A stretch of 64,000 nt of DNA from Gemmatimonadota bacterium (GTDB lineage Bacteria; Gemmatimonadota; Gemmatimonadetes; Longimicrobiales; RSA9): NCBI GenBank assembly GCA_039715185.1, contig JBDLIA010000009.1, positions 1 to 64,000 of the forward strand, read 5' to 3'. Of this stretch, positions 1 to 6,727 are shown piece by piece. A model generated the notes under the pieces. The model searched no databases and was not told where the DNA came from. It worked only from the letters and a program-made list of their open reading frames with translations. The first letter of the stretch is position 1, and every line of letters begins with the position of its first letter. The position numbers were made by a program, and so were the translations under genes.

Positions 1-333
1 TACCGTGTCGCGAAGGTTGGGGCGGCTGCCCCCGCCGCGCTCGGGCTTGTCGTAGGTCTTCGGCCGCACGCTGGCAGCCAGCCGCCGCGCGTCCGCCTTG
101 CCCTGAGTAGGCGCGAGCACGTCCGCGGCGGCGCACTCCAGCAGGACACGCCGCGCGGGGTCGTCTTCGGCCGCGAGGGCAGCCTTCAGGCGGTTCAGGA
201 ACGCGAGCACCGCCTCGCTCGGCGGGTCGGCTCCAAGCGTGCCGCCCCCGCAGGAGCGGATAACGTCGGAGATGGGCTCCTCGGCGCGCACCACGCGCAG
301 GTGGGTCGGGGTGCCGCCGGTGGTGACGCTCAC
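1..333 (-). CDS. Hypothetical protein of the mobile element, 3' end outside window
   Basis: An open frame of 111 codons runs from a GTG at 333 off the left edge of the window with no stop. The GTG overlaps the TGA of the gene before it in a GTGA arrangement, the coupling style used throughout the window, which is the main reason to call it a gene. The visible part is hydrophilic and ends in a Gly/Arg/Lys-rich stretch. I recognise no family. It is probably part of the accessory gene set of the integrated element whose integrase lies at 1435-2622. An alternative is a fortuitous open frame in high-GC DNA. Confidence 0.5.
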   Translation of the reverse strand, partial: MSVTTGGTPTHLRVVRAEEPISDVIRSCGGGTLGADPPSEAVLAFLNRLKAALAAEDDPARRVLLECAAADVLAPTQGKADARRLAASVRPKTYDKPERGGGSRPNLRDTV

Positions 334-530
334 TCTGCCAGCTCGTGGAGGGCCGTGGAGGCGAGGCCGTAGAGGCGCCGGGACAGCCAACGCGCGTTGA
401 GCAGGTGTAGCTCTTCGCGGTCGGCCAGGTTCGGCTCGGCGGCCGCCAGGGGGTTATGGCGGGCGTACTCCTCGAGCAGGAGCGCGCAGTCCACGACAGA
501 GGCGAGCGCCTCGGCCGCTGCCTGGTTCAC
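330..530 (-). CDS. Small hypothetical protein of the mobile element
   Basis: A 66-residue product is predicted from GTG at 530, which overlaps the TGA of the HTH gene (GTGA at 530-527). A longer in-frame ATG at 584 lies inside that gene and is less likely. The sequence is soluble and Ala/Leu-rich, probably helical, with no signal peptide or membrane segment. Its own stop overlaps the GTG of the next gene. It sits in a coupled three-gene cassette led by an AlpA-like DNA-binding protein. No family recognised. Confidence 0.5.
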   Translation of the reverse strand: MNQAAAEALASVVDCALLLEEYARHNPLAAAEPNLADREELHLLNARWLSRRLYGLASTALHELAE

Positions 531-745
531 GCCGCCCTCGGGCCTGGATCGGCCGTGCTGGTGCGTACGCGCTCGGCGGCCCACGCCTCGAGGTCCGCGA
601 CGCGGTATCGGACGCAGCGCGAAGAGATGCGGACGTGGGGCGGCCCGTCGCCGCGGCTCCGCCAGACGGCCAGCGTTCGGGGTTGGAGGCCGAGCGCTGC
701 GGCTGCGTCGCGCTCGTCAACGAGGATGGTGGTTGCAGCGGTCAT
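527..745 (-). CDS. AlpA/excisionase-like helix-turn-helix protein
   Basis: This 72-residue protein has the layout of AlpA/MerR-type excisionase-like regulators: a short N-terminal segment, then residues about 16-52 forming a winged helix-turn-helix (AAALGLQPRTLAVWR, then RVADLEAWAAER). Such proteins bind DNA as Xis factors or as activators of integrase and excision genes on integrated elements (family knowledge). The start is supported by an AGGAGA ribosome-binding site 7 bases upstream of the ATG. It leads a coupled operon with the two downstream small genes. Two direct repeats GCACGGT spaced 10 bp lie just upstream (784-800) and could be its operator. The exact target is not known. Confidence 0.75.
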   Translation of the reverse strand: MTAATTILVDERDAAAALGLQPRTLAVWRSRGDGPPHVRISSRCVRYRVADLEAWAAERVRTSTADPGPRAA

Positions 746-783
746 CGTGCTTTCTCCTGCGGCAATGAGCTACGGTCACTGTC

Positions 784-800
784 GCACGGTAATGCACGGT
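784..800. promoter_or_regulatory. Candidate operator: two GCACGGT direct repeats, 10-bp period
   Basis: GCACGGT occurs at 784-790 and 794-800, exactly one helical turn apart, about 40 bp upstream of the excisionase-like gene that reads leftwards from 745. Direct repeats on one helix face are a common layout for small winged-HTH/Xis proteins. Binding is inferred from position only. Confidence 0.35.
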
Positions 801-856
801 GGTCGGCAATTGCTCTGGCTTGCCTAGTTTTTTTGTGTCTTCTATCTCGGTTTGGG

Positions 857-1438
857 CTAACGGATCGACCAGGACAGCCCCGGGCGTGCGGCACGCACCT
901 TGTTCTGGACCGAACGGACCGAGAGGCCGTAACGCTTCCCGACGCGTCTACAAACGGCTGTCCAGCTGAGAGCGGGGTGCCGCCAATGCATGACCTCAAC
1001 CTCGTCGGCCAATGCGTCCGCAGGCGGACCCTTTCGGCTCGCGAAGCCTCCTGCCGCTCGATGCTTCTGCTGCTGTCGTTCCTTCTCGGCCAAGGGCCGC
1101 TCCAGCCGTAGTGCCCGCTTGGCGTGGTAGAGATGCGGGTGTGACTGGTCGATGCCATTCTGGAGCCCGATCCACAGGGCGTAGCGGGCCGCATTCCACG
1201 CGTCACCCGCTCGCGCCAGCCGGAGGAGGACGGGCGCGGTCAGAAGGTGCTCTTCCGCCCGCTTCCGCTGGCTGTAGCGCTCGTCCTCCGGATTCTCCGG
1301 CATTCCGCGCTGCTCCTGGTCCCTGACAAACGCTATGGCCTCCTCGGCGCCCTCCGTCCACCCCGCGAGGATGTTGCGCAGGGCCTCCTCCGCGTCGTCA
1401 GGCGGGAGAGGCTGCAGCCAGTGAGGACGGCGGTTCAT
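857..1438 (-). CDS. Hypothetical element protein with C-terminal HTH-like segment
   Basis: A 193-residue product from ATG 1438, overlapping the integrase stop (ATGA), so it is the second gene of the integrase transcript. The same reading frame stays open upstream inside the integrase gene, but that part is a shadow. The protein is hydrophilic and charged, with an acidic N-terminal third. Residues about 145-180 (LSWTAVCRRVGKRYGLSVRS) look like a helix-turn-helix of the kind in phage or transposon regulators. Function unknown; a DNA-binding accessory to integration or regulation is an inference from the context. Confidence 0.6.
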   Translation of the reverse strand: MNRRPHWLQPLPPDDAEEALRNILAGWTEGAEEAIAFVRDQEQRGMPENPEDERYSQRKRAEEHLLTAPVLLRLARAGDAWNAARYALWIGLQNGIDQSHPHLYHAKRALRLERPLAEKERQQQKHRAAGGFASRKGPPADALADEVEVMHWRHPALSWTAVCRRVGKRYGLSVRSVQNKVRAARPGLSWSIR

Positions 1439-2622
1439 GCTCCCGCCCCGTTCACGACCGCCATAAGACGGGCGCCATGTTGTTCGAGCGCTTCGCGTGA
1501 AGCGTCCTGCGCCAGGCGCGCGTAGATCGCGGTTGCGGCCACGTCGCCGGGTGCGTGCCCGAGCACCTGTCCGATGACCTGGAGGCTGACCCCAGCCGTC
1601 GCCATCCAGGAGCCCACGGTCCTGCGGAGGTCGTGCAGGGTCACGTCCTCGCATCCCGCCTCCGCGCGGACGCGGCGCCAGCTCTTGTCTATCGACGTGA
1701 GGGCGGACCCGCGGCTGCGGCCCGGAAAGACGTGCGGGTTTCCGGCCTGGCGGGGGAGTTGCTCGAGGATCTCCACCGCGGGCGCCGAGAGGTAGACCGA
1801 ATCGACATCGCCGCCCTTCCGCACCACGCGCCAGCGCCGGGCCTCCAGGTCGATGTCCGACCACTCGGAGCGGAGCAGTTCGGAGCGCCGTAGGCCCGTC
1901 AGCAGGAACAGGCGCAGAGCCGCCTTGATGTAGATGTTCGGCTCGGCGTCGATCGCCTCCATCAGGCGCGGCATCTCCTTCGGCGTGACGTAGCGCTCGC
2001 GGTTCCTTTCCTTGAACGCCTTCACTCCGCGCGAGCCGTGGCGGTCGAGTGTGGCGGGGTTGGCGCGGCCTTCGGGGAGCTCGCCCCACGCGATCGCCTT
2101 GCTGAACATCGCTCGCGCGACCTGCAGCACGCGGTTGGCCTCTACCGGGGTGCGTGCACCGATGCGCGCGTGGAGGGCGGCTAGGTCCGTTCGCGTCACG
2201 TCCGCCAGACGCAGGTGGCCGATGGCGGGAATGAGATGCTTCTCCAGCCGACGCCTATCCTCCCTCCACGAGCCTGGCCGGTGCGGCTTCGCGTGCTCGC
2301 TGATGTAGCGCTCGGCGAACGCGCGCACGTCGTCCGGCTTCGGCCCGCGGAGGGCTGCCACGGGGTCGCCGCCGTCGCCGACCTCCACCAGCGCCTTCCG
2401 CGCGCGGGCGCGCGCTTGGTCGAGCGTCAGGACACCGTACTTGCCGAGCGTCAGCAGCCGGGTGCGACCGGAGGGGGTGCGGTAGCGTAGGACGAACGCC
2501 TTGCGGCCGGTGGGATACACGCGCAGCCCGAAGCCGGGAATCTGTCCGTCGTAGGCGATTTGCTGGGCTGGGCCGGCGGGGTCATACTCAAGGGCTTGGA
2601 TGCCGCGCTTTGTGAGGCCCAC
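1435..2622 (-). CDS. Tyrosine recombinase/integrase of a tRNA-Pro-integrated element
   Basis: The 395-residue protein has the P4/tRNA-type integrase layout: an arm-binding (DUF4102-like) N-terminus at about residues 1-90, a core-binding SAM-like domain at about 100-190, and a catalytic domain at about 210-375. Catalytic residues are visible: Arg245 (TGLRRSE), His330-x-x-Arg333 (HDLRR), His356 (LGH) and nucleophile Tyr367. The GTG start at 2622 is chosen because AGGAGG lies 6 bases upstream; a longer frame to 2715 has no such site. It catalyses site-specific integration and excision. The gene lies about 160 bp from the tRNA-Pro 3' fragment and reads away from it, so the element's attachment site and integrase are adjacent. 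The family is clear; the active state is not tested. Confidence 0.93.
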   Translation of the reverse strand: MGLTKRGIQALEYDPAGPAQQIAYDGQIPGFGLRVYPTGRKAFVLRYRTPSGRTRLLTLGKYGVLTLDQARARARKALVEVGDGGDPVAALRGPKPDDVRAFAERYISEHAKPHRPGSWREDRRRLEKHLIPAIGHLRLADVTRTDLAALHARIGARTPVEANRVLQVARAMFSKAIAWGELPEGRANPATLDRHGSRGVKAFKERNRERYVTPKEMPRLMEAIDAEPNIYIKAALRLFLLTGLRRSELLRSEWSDIDLEARRWRVVRKGGDVDSVYLSAPAVEILEQLPRQAGNPHVFPGRSRGSALTSIDKSWRRVRAEAGCEDVTLHDLRRTVGSWMATAGVSLQVIGQVLGHAPGDVAATAIYARLAQDASREALEQHGARLMAVVNGAGA

Positions 2623-2712
2623 GGGGCGCCTCCTGTCGGGAGAGCAGCTAGTCGTTCGAGTGCGCGGTGAGTGCGCAAAATGAATGTAAAACCAGGTAAG
2701 GGTCGGGCACAA

Positions 2713-2758
2713 CAAAAGCTGGCAAAAGCGCTACAGACGGTAGCTTACTGCCCTTTTG
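2713..2758. promoter_or_regulatory. Candidate integrase arm-type sites beside the attachment site
   Basis: CAAAAGC occurs at 2713-2719 and again at 2723-2729, a 10-bp period, and CTTTTG at 2753-2758 is its inverted partner. Between them is the small hairpin GCTAC-AGACG-GTAGC (2730-2744). This lies between the integrase start and the tRNA-Pro fragment, exactly where arm-type sites or the integrase promoter of such elements are usually found. Assignment is inferred from layout. Confidence 0.4.
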
Positions 2759-2782
2759 TGGGGGTGTGGTAAACCTAGGAAA

Positions 2783-2830
2783 ATCTGCTTTGGGAGCAGG
2801 GGGTCGCCGGTTCGAATCCGGCCGCCCCGA
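2783..2830 (+). other. Attachment site: displaced 3' part of tRNA-Pro (UGG)
   Basis: The sequence from 2783 to 2830 is the 3' part of a tRNA-Pro: anticodon stem and 7-base loop with TGG at the anticodon positions, a variable region, a perfect T arm (GCCGG-TTCGAAT-CCGGC) and a 3' acceptor strand CGCCCCG plus discriminator A. The expected 5' acceptor CGGGGCG and a proper D arm are missing upstream; only a vague G-rich resemblance remains. This is what an element integrated in a tRNA gene leaves at the far end. The intact tRNA-Pro should lie beyond the left edge, which would make 1 to about 2830 element DNA. Confidence 0.75.
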
Positions 2831-2911
2831 CTTGAGATGGACTCCGCGCCGCATACCTGGTGAGCCCATCCTGCGTGCGCACTGAGCGAGCCGAGTGAGA
2901 AACGGGACAGC

Positions 2912-3355
2912 ATGATCGACCTTACCATCTACGCAGCCGGCGAAATCCATTCCGACTGGCGCGACGAGTTGCGGGCGGCGCTCGAGGAGCGCGGGGTCGA
3001 CGCCGACGTCGTCGGTCCGCAGGAGGACCACGAGCGCTCGGACGACATCGGCGAGGCGATCCTCGGGGAGCAGGCGAATCCGCGCTCTCGAGACATCGAA
3101 GGAGCGCGCGTCAATACGCTTCGAACGCGGGTGCTGCTGGGACGCGCGGACCTCGTGGTCGCCTACTTCGGGCCCACGTACAAGCAGTGGAACACGGCGG
3201 CCGACGCGGGCTGGGCGCTCGCCGCAGGGCTGCCCGTTCTGCTCGTAAGAGCGCAGGAGCACGTGCACGCGCTGAAGGAACTCGACGCGCTCGTGTCGCT
3301 CGCCGTGGAGACGCTCGAGGAGGCCGCCGAGGCGATCGCCTACATCCTCGAGTAG
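2912..3355 (+). CDS. ytoQ: YtoQ family protein (nucleoside 2-deoxyribosyltransferase-like fold)
   Basis: The 147-residue protein matches the YtoQ family: an N-terminal LTIYAAGEIHSDWRDEL, a central IGEAILGEQANP, and YFGPTYKQWNTAADAGWA followed by a Leu/Val-rich strand and a C-terminal helix. YtoQ belongs to the nucleoside 2-deoxyribosyltransferase superfamily (family knowledge), but the physiological reaction of YtoQ itself is not established, so the substrate is left open. No signal peptide or membrane segment. It is a single gene between the element attachment site and the tRNA cluster and is the first host gene after the integrated element. Confidence 0.85.
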   Translation: MIDLTIYAAGEIHSDWRDELRAALEERGVDADVVGPQEDHERSDDIGEAILGEQANPRSRDIEGARVNTLRTRVLLGRADLVVAYFGPTYKQWNTAADAGWALAAGLPVLLVRAQEHVHALKELDALVSLAVETLEEAAEAIAYILE

Positions 3356-3418
3356 CGCGACGGCAGTGGCCGGGTTCGCGCCGGGCGCAAGGCCGCCGGC
3401 CAGGCCCAGCGAAATCCC

Positions 3419-3446
3419 TTGACAGCCTTGGAGAAAGCCTTATGGT
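3419..3446 (+). promoter_or_regulatory. Sigma-70-type promoter for the tRNA cluster
   Basis: TTGACA (3419-3424), a 16-base spacer and TATGGT (3441-3446) form a near-consensus housekeeping promoter. The predicted transcript start is about 46 bases upstream of tRNA-Arg, and no protein gene intervenes, so it most likely drives the Arg-His-Lys tRNA cluster. Confidence 0.7.
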
Positions 3447-3498
3447 GAAGGGCTTCCGTTGGGCCGTCGTATGGCAAAGGCGGTCGTCGGAGGTGCTC

Positions 3499-3573
3499 GC
3501 GCCCGTAGCTCAGCCTGGATAGAGCAGCGGCCTTCTAAGCCGCGGGTCATAGGTTCAAATCCTATCGGGCGCA
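3499..3573 (+). tRNA. tRNA-Arg (UCU)
   Basis: A full 75-nt cloverleaf: acceptor GCGCCCG pairs with CGGGCGC, D arm GCTC...GAGC, anticodon stem GCGGC/GCCGC with loop CTTCTAA (anticodon TCT), T arm ATAGG-TTCAAAT-CCTAT, discriminator A. CCA is not encoded. It reads arginine AGA (and AGG by wobble). First gene of the three-tRNA cluster. Confidence 0.97.
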
Positions 3574-3652
3574 TCCTTTGACTTGGCGGGCCGCGGCAGG
3601 ACGAAGGGAGCGCGAGGGAAGCGCGACTCTGGCCCCGCTGCGCGGGACACAT

Positions 3653-3727
3653 GGTGGGCGTAGCTCAGTCGGTTAGAGCGCCAGGTTGTGGTCCTGGAGG
3701 TCGCCGGTTCGATTCCGGTCGCCCACC
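3653..3727 (+). tRNA. tRNA-His (GUG)
   Basis: A full cloverleaf: acceptor GTGGGCG/CGCCCAC, anticodon stem CCAGG/CCTGG with loop TTGTGGT (anticodon GTG), T arm GCCGG-TTCGATT-CCGGT. The histidine identity pair is encoded: an extra G at 3653 opposite discriminator C at 3727. CCA is not encoded. Second gene of the cluster. Confidence 0.97.
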
Positions 3728-3735
3728 CTGAGAGA

Positions 3736-3753
3736 CGTGCCGGAAACGGCACG
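3736..3753 (+). other. GAAA-tetraloop hairpin between tRNA-His and tRNA-Lys
   Basis: CGTGCCG (3736-3742), loop GAAA, and CGGCACG (3747-3753) make a perfect 7-bp stem with a GNRA tetraloop in the 38-nt spacer between two tRNAs. It may guide processing of the polycistronic tRNA precursor. It has no T-tract, so it is not a convincing terminator. Confidence 0.5.
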
Positions 3754-3765
3754 CGCAACGTGCCC

Positions 3766-3838
<73 letters not shown>

Positions 3839-3854
3839 CTAGCTTTCTCACGGA

Positions 3855-3885
3855 CCCCGCGCGGAGCACGCTCGCTCCGCCGGGG
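3855..3885 (+). terminator. Terminator-like hairpin after the tRNA cluster
   Basis: CCCCG-C-GCGGAG, an 8-base loop, then CTCCGC-CGGGG gives an 11-bp GC stem with one bulged base, 16 bases past tRNA-Lys. The following bases (CTCGTTCGTCTG) are only moderately T-rich. Termination is inferred from position and stem strength. Confidence 0.5.
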
Positions 3886-3955
3886 CTCGTTCGTCTGCAC
3901 CGTCCAGCGCCCACCGCGCTTGGCGCCCCGGAGGCCGTCGCGGCTACTCTTCCGT

Positions 3956-4873
3956 ATGCCTGAATCCACCGACCGAGCTCCCACCCGCGCTGGTCACGTC
4001 GCGCTGGTCGGCATTCCCAACGTGGGCAAGTCCACCCTGATGAACGCGCTGCTGGGCGAAAAGCTCAGCATCACGACCGCCAAGGAGCAGACGACCCGCC
4101 AGCGCGTGACCGGCATCCTCACCCGGCCGGCGTTCCAGGCTGTGTTCGTGGATACTCCGGGGCTGCTGGAGCCGCGCTACCTGCTGCACGAGGCTATGCT
4201 CGGCGAGGCGCTCGCGAGCCTCCGCGACGCGGACGTCATCGTCCTCATCCTGGACGCCACGCGCCCGGCGCAGACGCTGCCGCCAACCGAGTCTCTCGAC
4301 CAGGTGCTGGCGCGCCCCGAGCGCGTCATCGGCGTGGTCAACAAGAGCGACGTGGCCTCTCCCGCGGATGTCGCGAGGCTCGCCGAGTGGGTGGGCGAGC
4401 GCGCCGGGAGCGACGCCGTCGTCGTTTCGGCGACCCGCGGCAACGGCTTGCCCGAGCTGGAGAGGCGCATAGCGGAGGGTTTGCCCGCATCGCCCTTTCT
4501 GTATCCCGAAGATGAGATCGCGGTACAGCCCATGCGGTTCTTCGTGGAGGAGCTGATCCGCGAGACCGTCTTCGAGCGCTACCACCAGGAGATTCCGTAC
4601 AGCGTGGCGGTGCAGGTGGAGGAGTACCGCGAAGGCACCGACCCGCTCTACATTCGGGCGACCATCTACGTGGAGAGAGAGACGCAGAAGCAGATTCTCA
4701 TCGGCGCCAAGGGAGCCGGGATCCGCGACCTGGGGACGGCCGCGCGGCGTAAGATCCAAGCGTTCGTGGGCGAGCGTGTGTACCTTGACCTCTGGACCAA
4801 GGTCCTGCCACGCTGGCGCAAGCGGGAAACCGCGCTCAACCGCCTCGGGCACGCGCCACCGGGGCAACGGTAA
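3956..4873 (+). CDS. era: GTPase Era, small-subunit ribosome assembly
   Basis: 305 residues from the ATG at 3956; an in-frame GTG at 3920 would add 12 residues that other Era proteins do not need. The GTPase domain shows G1 GIPNVGKS (residues 19-26), a switch region TTRQRVTG, G3 DTPG, G4 NKSD and G5 SAT. The C-terminal KH domain carries the usual FVEELIRE and a GxxGxxI-type loop [12 protein letters not shown]. Era binds 16S rRNA near its 3' end during 30S maturation (family knowledge). Length and domain order are normal. It is followed 25 bases later by the Trm112-like gene. Confidence 0.96.
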   Translation: MPESTDRAPTRAGHVALVGIPNVGKSTLMNALLGEKLSITTAKEQTTRQRVTGILTRPAFQAVFVDTPGLLEPRYLLHEAMLGEALASLRDADVIVLILDATRPAQTLPPTESLDQVLARPERVIGVVNKSDVASPADVARLAEWVGERAGSDAVVVSATRGNGLPELERRIAEGLPASPFLYPEDEIAVQPMRFFVEELIRETVFERYHQEIPYSVAVQVEEYREGTDPLYIRATIYVERETQKQILIGAKGAGIRDLGTAARRKIQAFVGERVYLDLWTKVLPRWRKRETALNRLGHAPPGQR

Positions 4874-4898
4874 GAGACAAGGGAAGGGAGGCGGAAGG

Positions 4899-5069
4899 GT
4901 GCTTGACCGAGACCTGCTGGACATTCTCGTCTGCCCGAAGTGCAAGGGGCCTCTGGAGCACAGGGCGGAGGGAGAGACTGAAAACCTCGTGTGCCACGCG
5001 TGCGCGCTGGTCTACGAGGTGCGCGACGACATCCCCATCATGCTGATCGACGAGGCGAAGCCTCTGTGA
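4899..5069 (+). CDS. Trm112-like / UPF0434 zinc-ribbon protein
   Basis: A 56-residue protein from GTG 4899, preceded by a purine-rich GGGAGGCGGA site. It begins [20 protein letters not shown] and contains a second CxxC (VCHAC), then [12 protein letters not shown], which is the YcaR/Trm112 signature with two knuckles. The family has a small zinc-ribbon or zinc-lost fold, and Trm112 itself activates methyltransferases in eukaryotes and archaea. The bacterial role is not settled, so no substrate is named. All four cysteines are retained here. Confidence 0.88.
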   Translation: MLDRDLLDILVCPKCKGPLEHRAEGETENLVCHACALVYEVRDDIPIMLIDEAKPL

Positions 5070-5109
5070 GCGAGGGCGCGCCGCGGCTGGGTGGCAGAGC
5101 CGAACCGGC

Positions 5110-6099
5110 ATGACTGCCAACTCGAGCATCGTCTACCAGTCATCCCAGGCCCGAGAGGTGCCCGCCGCCGTGCGGGCCCTGGCCGAGGCCCGCGGCCTGC
5201 GCGTGCTCCGGGTCGACGGCCCCGCGGCTGTAATGGATATCGTGAATCGCAGCATGCCCGTCGGGGTCGTTCTCGACCAAGGCGAGAGCGCCGCGGCCCG
5301 CGACCTGTGCGTCGCCCTCAAGCGCGAGCCCTACAGCGCCATCATTCCCGTCATCCTCTACGCGACGTCGTCGAGCGCCGAGGTGGCGTTGGATGGTCTG
5401 CGGGCGGGAGCGGCCGAGGTGTTCGGCCCCGACATGCCCGAGGACGAGCAGCGCATCCGCATGGAGCTGGCGCTGCAGCGCGCGGACCGCGATGTGAGCG
5501 TGCACCCGACCACGCGACTCCCCGGCACCGTCCAGATCGAGCGAGCCATCGGCGACCGCATGAAACGTGGCGAGCGGTTCGCGGTGTGCTACGCCGACAT
5601 CGATCATTTCAAGGAGTTCAACGATCGCTACGGCTACACGGAGGGCGATAGGGTCATCCTCATCGTCTCGCGCATCCTGCGTGACGTGGTCCGGGCGCAC
5701 GCGCCGAGCGGGTTCATCGGACACATCGGCGGGGACGACTACATCTTCGTGGTACCGCTGGAGCGAGCCGTCGAATGCTGCGAGGAGATCATAGAGATCT
5801 TCGACGAGTTGATGCCGTTCAACTACTCGGAGGACGATCGCGAGCGGCGCTACTTCCTCGGCAAGGACCGCCGAGGCAACGTGTATAGGGTACCGCTCAT
5901 GTCGCTGTCCATCGGTGTCGTCACGAACGACAAGCGCGTGTTCAGCCATACGGCGCGTGTCGGGGAGTTGGCCTCCGAGATGAAGGCCTACGCGAAGACG
6001 TTGCCCGGTTCCGTGTTCGCCGTCGACCGGCGCAATGACGAACGTACCGAGCCGCCCTTGGAAGAACGACGAGGCGGGGGATTCGGCGTTGGCCCGTGA
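5110..6099 (+). CDS. GGDEF-domain protein with GGDDY active-site variant
   Basis: 329 residues. Residues 1-130 resemble a degenerate receiver-like domain with no clear phospho-acceptor motif. The GGDEF domain spans about 135-310: substrate-binding ADIDHFKEFNDRYGYTEGD, then GGDDY at 207-211 in place of GGDEF, and a late LSIGVV strand. GGDD[FY] variants exist in active cyclases, but the change, and Tyr for the usual His in DRYGY, leave activity uncertain. No RxxD inhibitory site is visible upstream of GGDDY. No membrane segment, so it is cytoplasmic. Product, if active, is cyclic di-GMP. It stands between the Trm112-like gene and a zinc-ribbon gene. Confidence 0.85.
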   Translation: MTANSSIVYQSSQAREVPAAVRALAEARGLRVLRVDGPAAVMDIVNRSMPVGVVLDQGESAAARDLCVALKREPYSAIIPVILYATSSSAEVALDGLRAGAAEVFGPDMPEDEQRIRMELALQRADRDVSVHPTTRLPGTVQIERAIGDRMKRGERFAVCYADIDHFKEFNDRYGYTEGDRVILIVSRILRDVVRAHAPSGFIGHIGGDDYIFVVPLERAVECCEEIIEIFDELMPFNYSEDDRERRYFLGKDRRGNVYRVPLMSLSIGVVTNDKRVFSHTARVGELASEMKAYAKTLPGSVFAVDRRNDERTEPPLEERRGGGFGVGP

Positions 6100-6137
6100 G
6101 GCTCCGTTGAGCGCCGCAAGGCACTGAGAGCGAGACG

Positions 6138-6581
6138 ATGAACGTCACTTGTCCCAGTTGTGAAGCCGTGTACCGCGTGGACCCCGAACGGGTCCCGGAG
6201 GCCGGCGTGCGGACCCGCTGCGGCCGCTGTGAGGCCATTTTCGACCTGGCCCGGGACGGCACGGTGCAGGCCTCGGCCGAGACGCCGACCGCGGCCCCGG
6301 CTCCGGCTCCGGCGGAGACGAAGCCCATGTTCGGCGCCCAGGATCCCGATACGCGCGCGCTCCGCATCGCCCGCGCCCTGGTGTCGGATATCATCGCCTA
6401 CACCGACCGCGACGTGGACGCCAGCCGCACCGAGGGAAGTCTGCGCACGGACTTCCGAGAGGACATCCTCAAGAGCTGGGAGGAGTACGTGGAGCAGGTC
6501 GGGGTCGATTTCGCCAAACAAACGCCCTTCTTCCGCGACGCTCTGAACGACATTCTGGCCCAGGGTGAGCCGGTATTCTGA
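6138..6581 (+). CDS. Zinc-ribbon (MJ0042-type) domain protein
   Basis: 147 residues. The first 37 form an MJ0042-type zinc ribbon: CPSC at 5-8 and CGRC at about 29-32, with VYRVDPERVP between, followed by FDLARDG. A Pro/Ala-rich linker (about 45-62) leads to a helical C-terminal domain of about 80 residues (FREDILKSWEEYVEQV). In other bacteria such ribbons head regulatory or envelope proteins, but here there is no membrane segment. The C-terminal part is unassigned. The gene sits just after the GGDEF gene, 38 bp apart. Confidence 0.8.
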   Translation: MNVTCPSCEAVYRVDPERVPEAGVRTRCGRCEAIFDLARDGTVQASAETPTAAPAPAPAETKPMFGAQDPDTRALRIARALVSDIIAYTDRDVDASRTEGSLRTDFREDILKSWEEYVEQVGVDFAKQTPFFRDALNDILAQGEPVF

Positions 6582-6606
6582 GGGCCGAGCGCGCCCTGGA
6601 AGGTGT

Positions 6607-6627
6607 TAGTGTACCGTTGCACACTAG
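6607..6627. repeat. 21-bp relic of the 168-bp repeat (ends only)
   Basis: TAGTGTACCGTTGC matches one end of the 168-bp repeat and runs directly into ACACTAG, which matches the other end, so the internal part is missing. It lies in the intergenic space between the zinc-ribbon gene and prfB, like the full copies elsewhere. Best read as an internal-deletion relic; chance similarity is unlikely over 21 bases but not excluded. Confidence 0.6.
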
Positions 6628-6673
6628 GAGCCGGTGTTATCGTTCCGGCTGGCGACAATCGGACTTCCTCCGG

Positions 6674-6698
6674 GGGGTCGCCCTGGTAGGGCGGCCCC
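6674..6698 (+). other. Strong hairpin in the prfB leader
   Basis: GGGGTCGCCCT (6674-6684), loop GGT, and AGGGCGGCCCC (6688-6698) form an 11-bp stem with one G-T pair, 29 bases upstream of the prfB ATG. No T-tract follows. It may end transcription from the zinc-ribbon gene, or be a leader structure of prfB. Confidence 0.45.
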
Positions 6699-6727
6699 TC
6701 TGCGCATGAACCCGTAATGGACAGACA

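Noticed and set aside
1439-2089. Long minus-strand frame extending upstream of the 193-residue gene
   Set aside because: It lies wholly within the integrase gene; the ATGA overlap at 1438 marks the true start.
2751-2830. An intact tRNA-Pro gene
   Set aside because: The 3' half is perfect, but the 5' acceptor does not pair at positions 6-7 and no proper D arm is seen; it is a fragment at an integration junction.
3944-4945. 333-codon minus-strand frame opposite era
   Set aside because: Shadow of era: composition is His/Arg/Gly-rich and no family features; era has intact motifs on the + strand.
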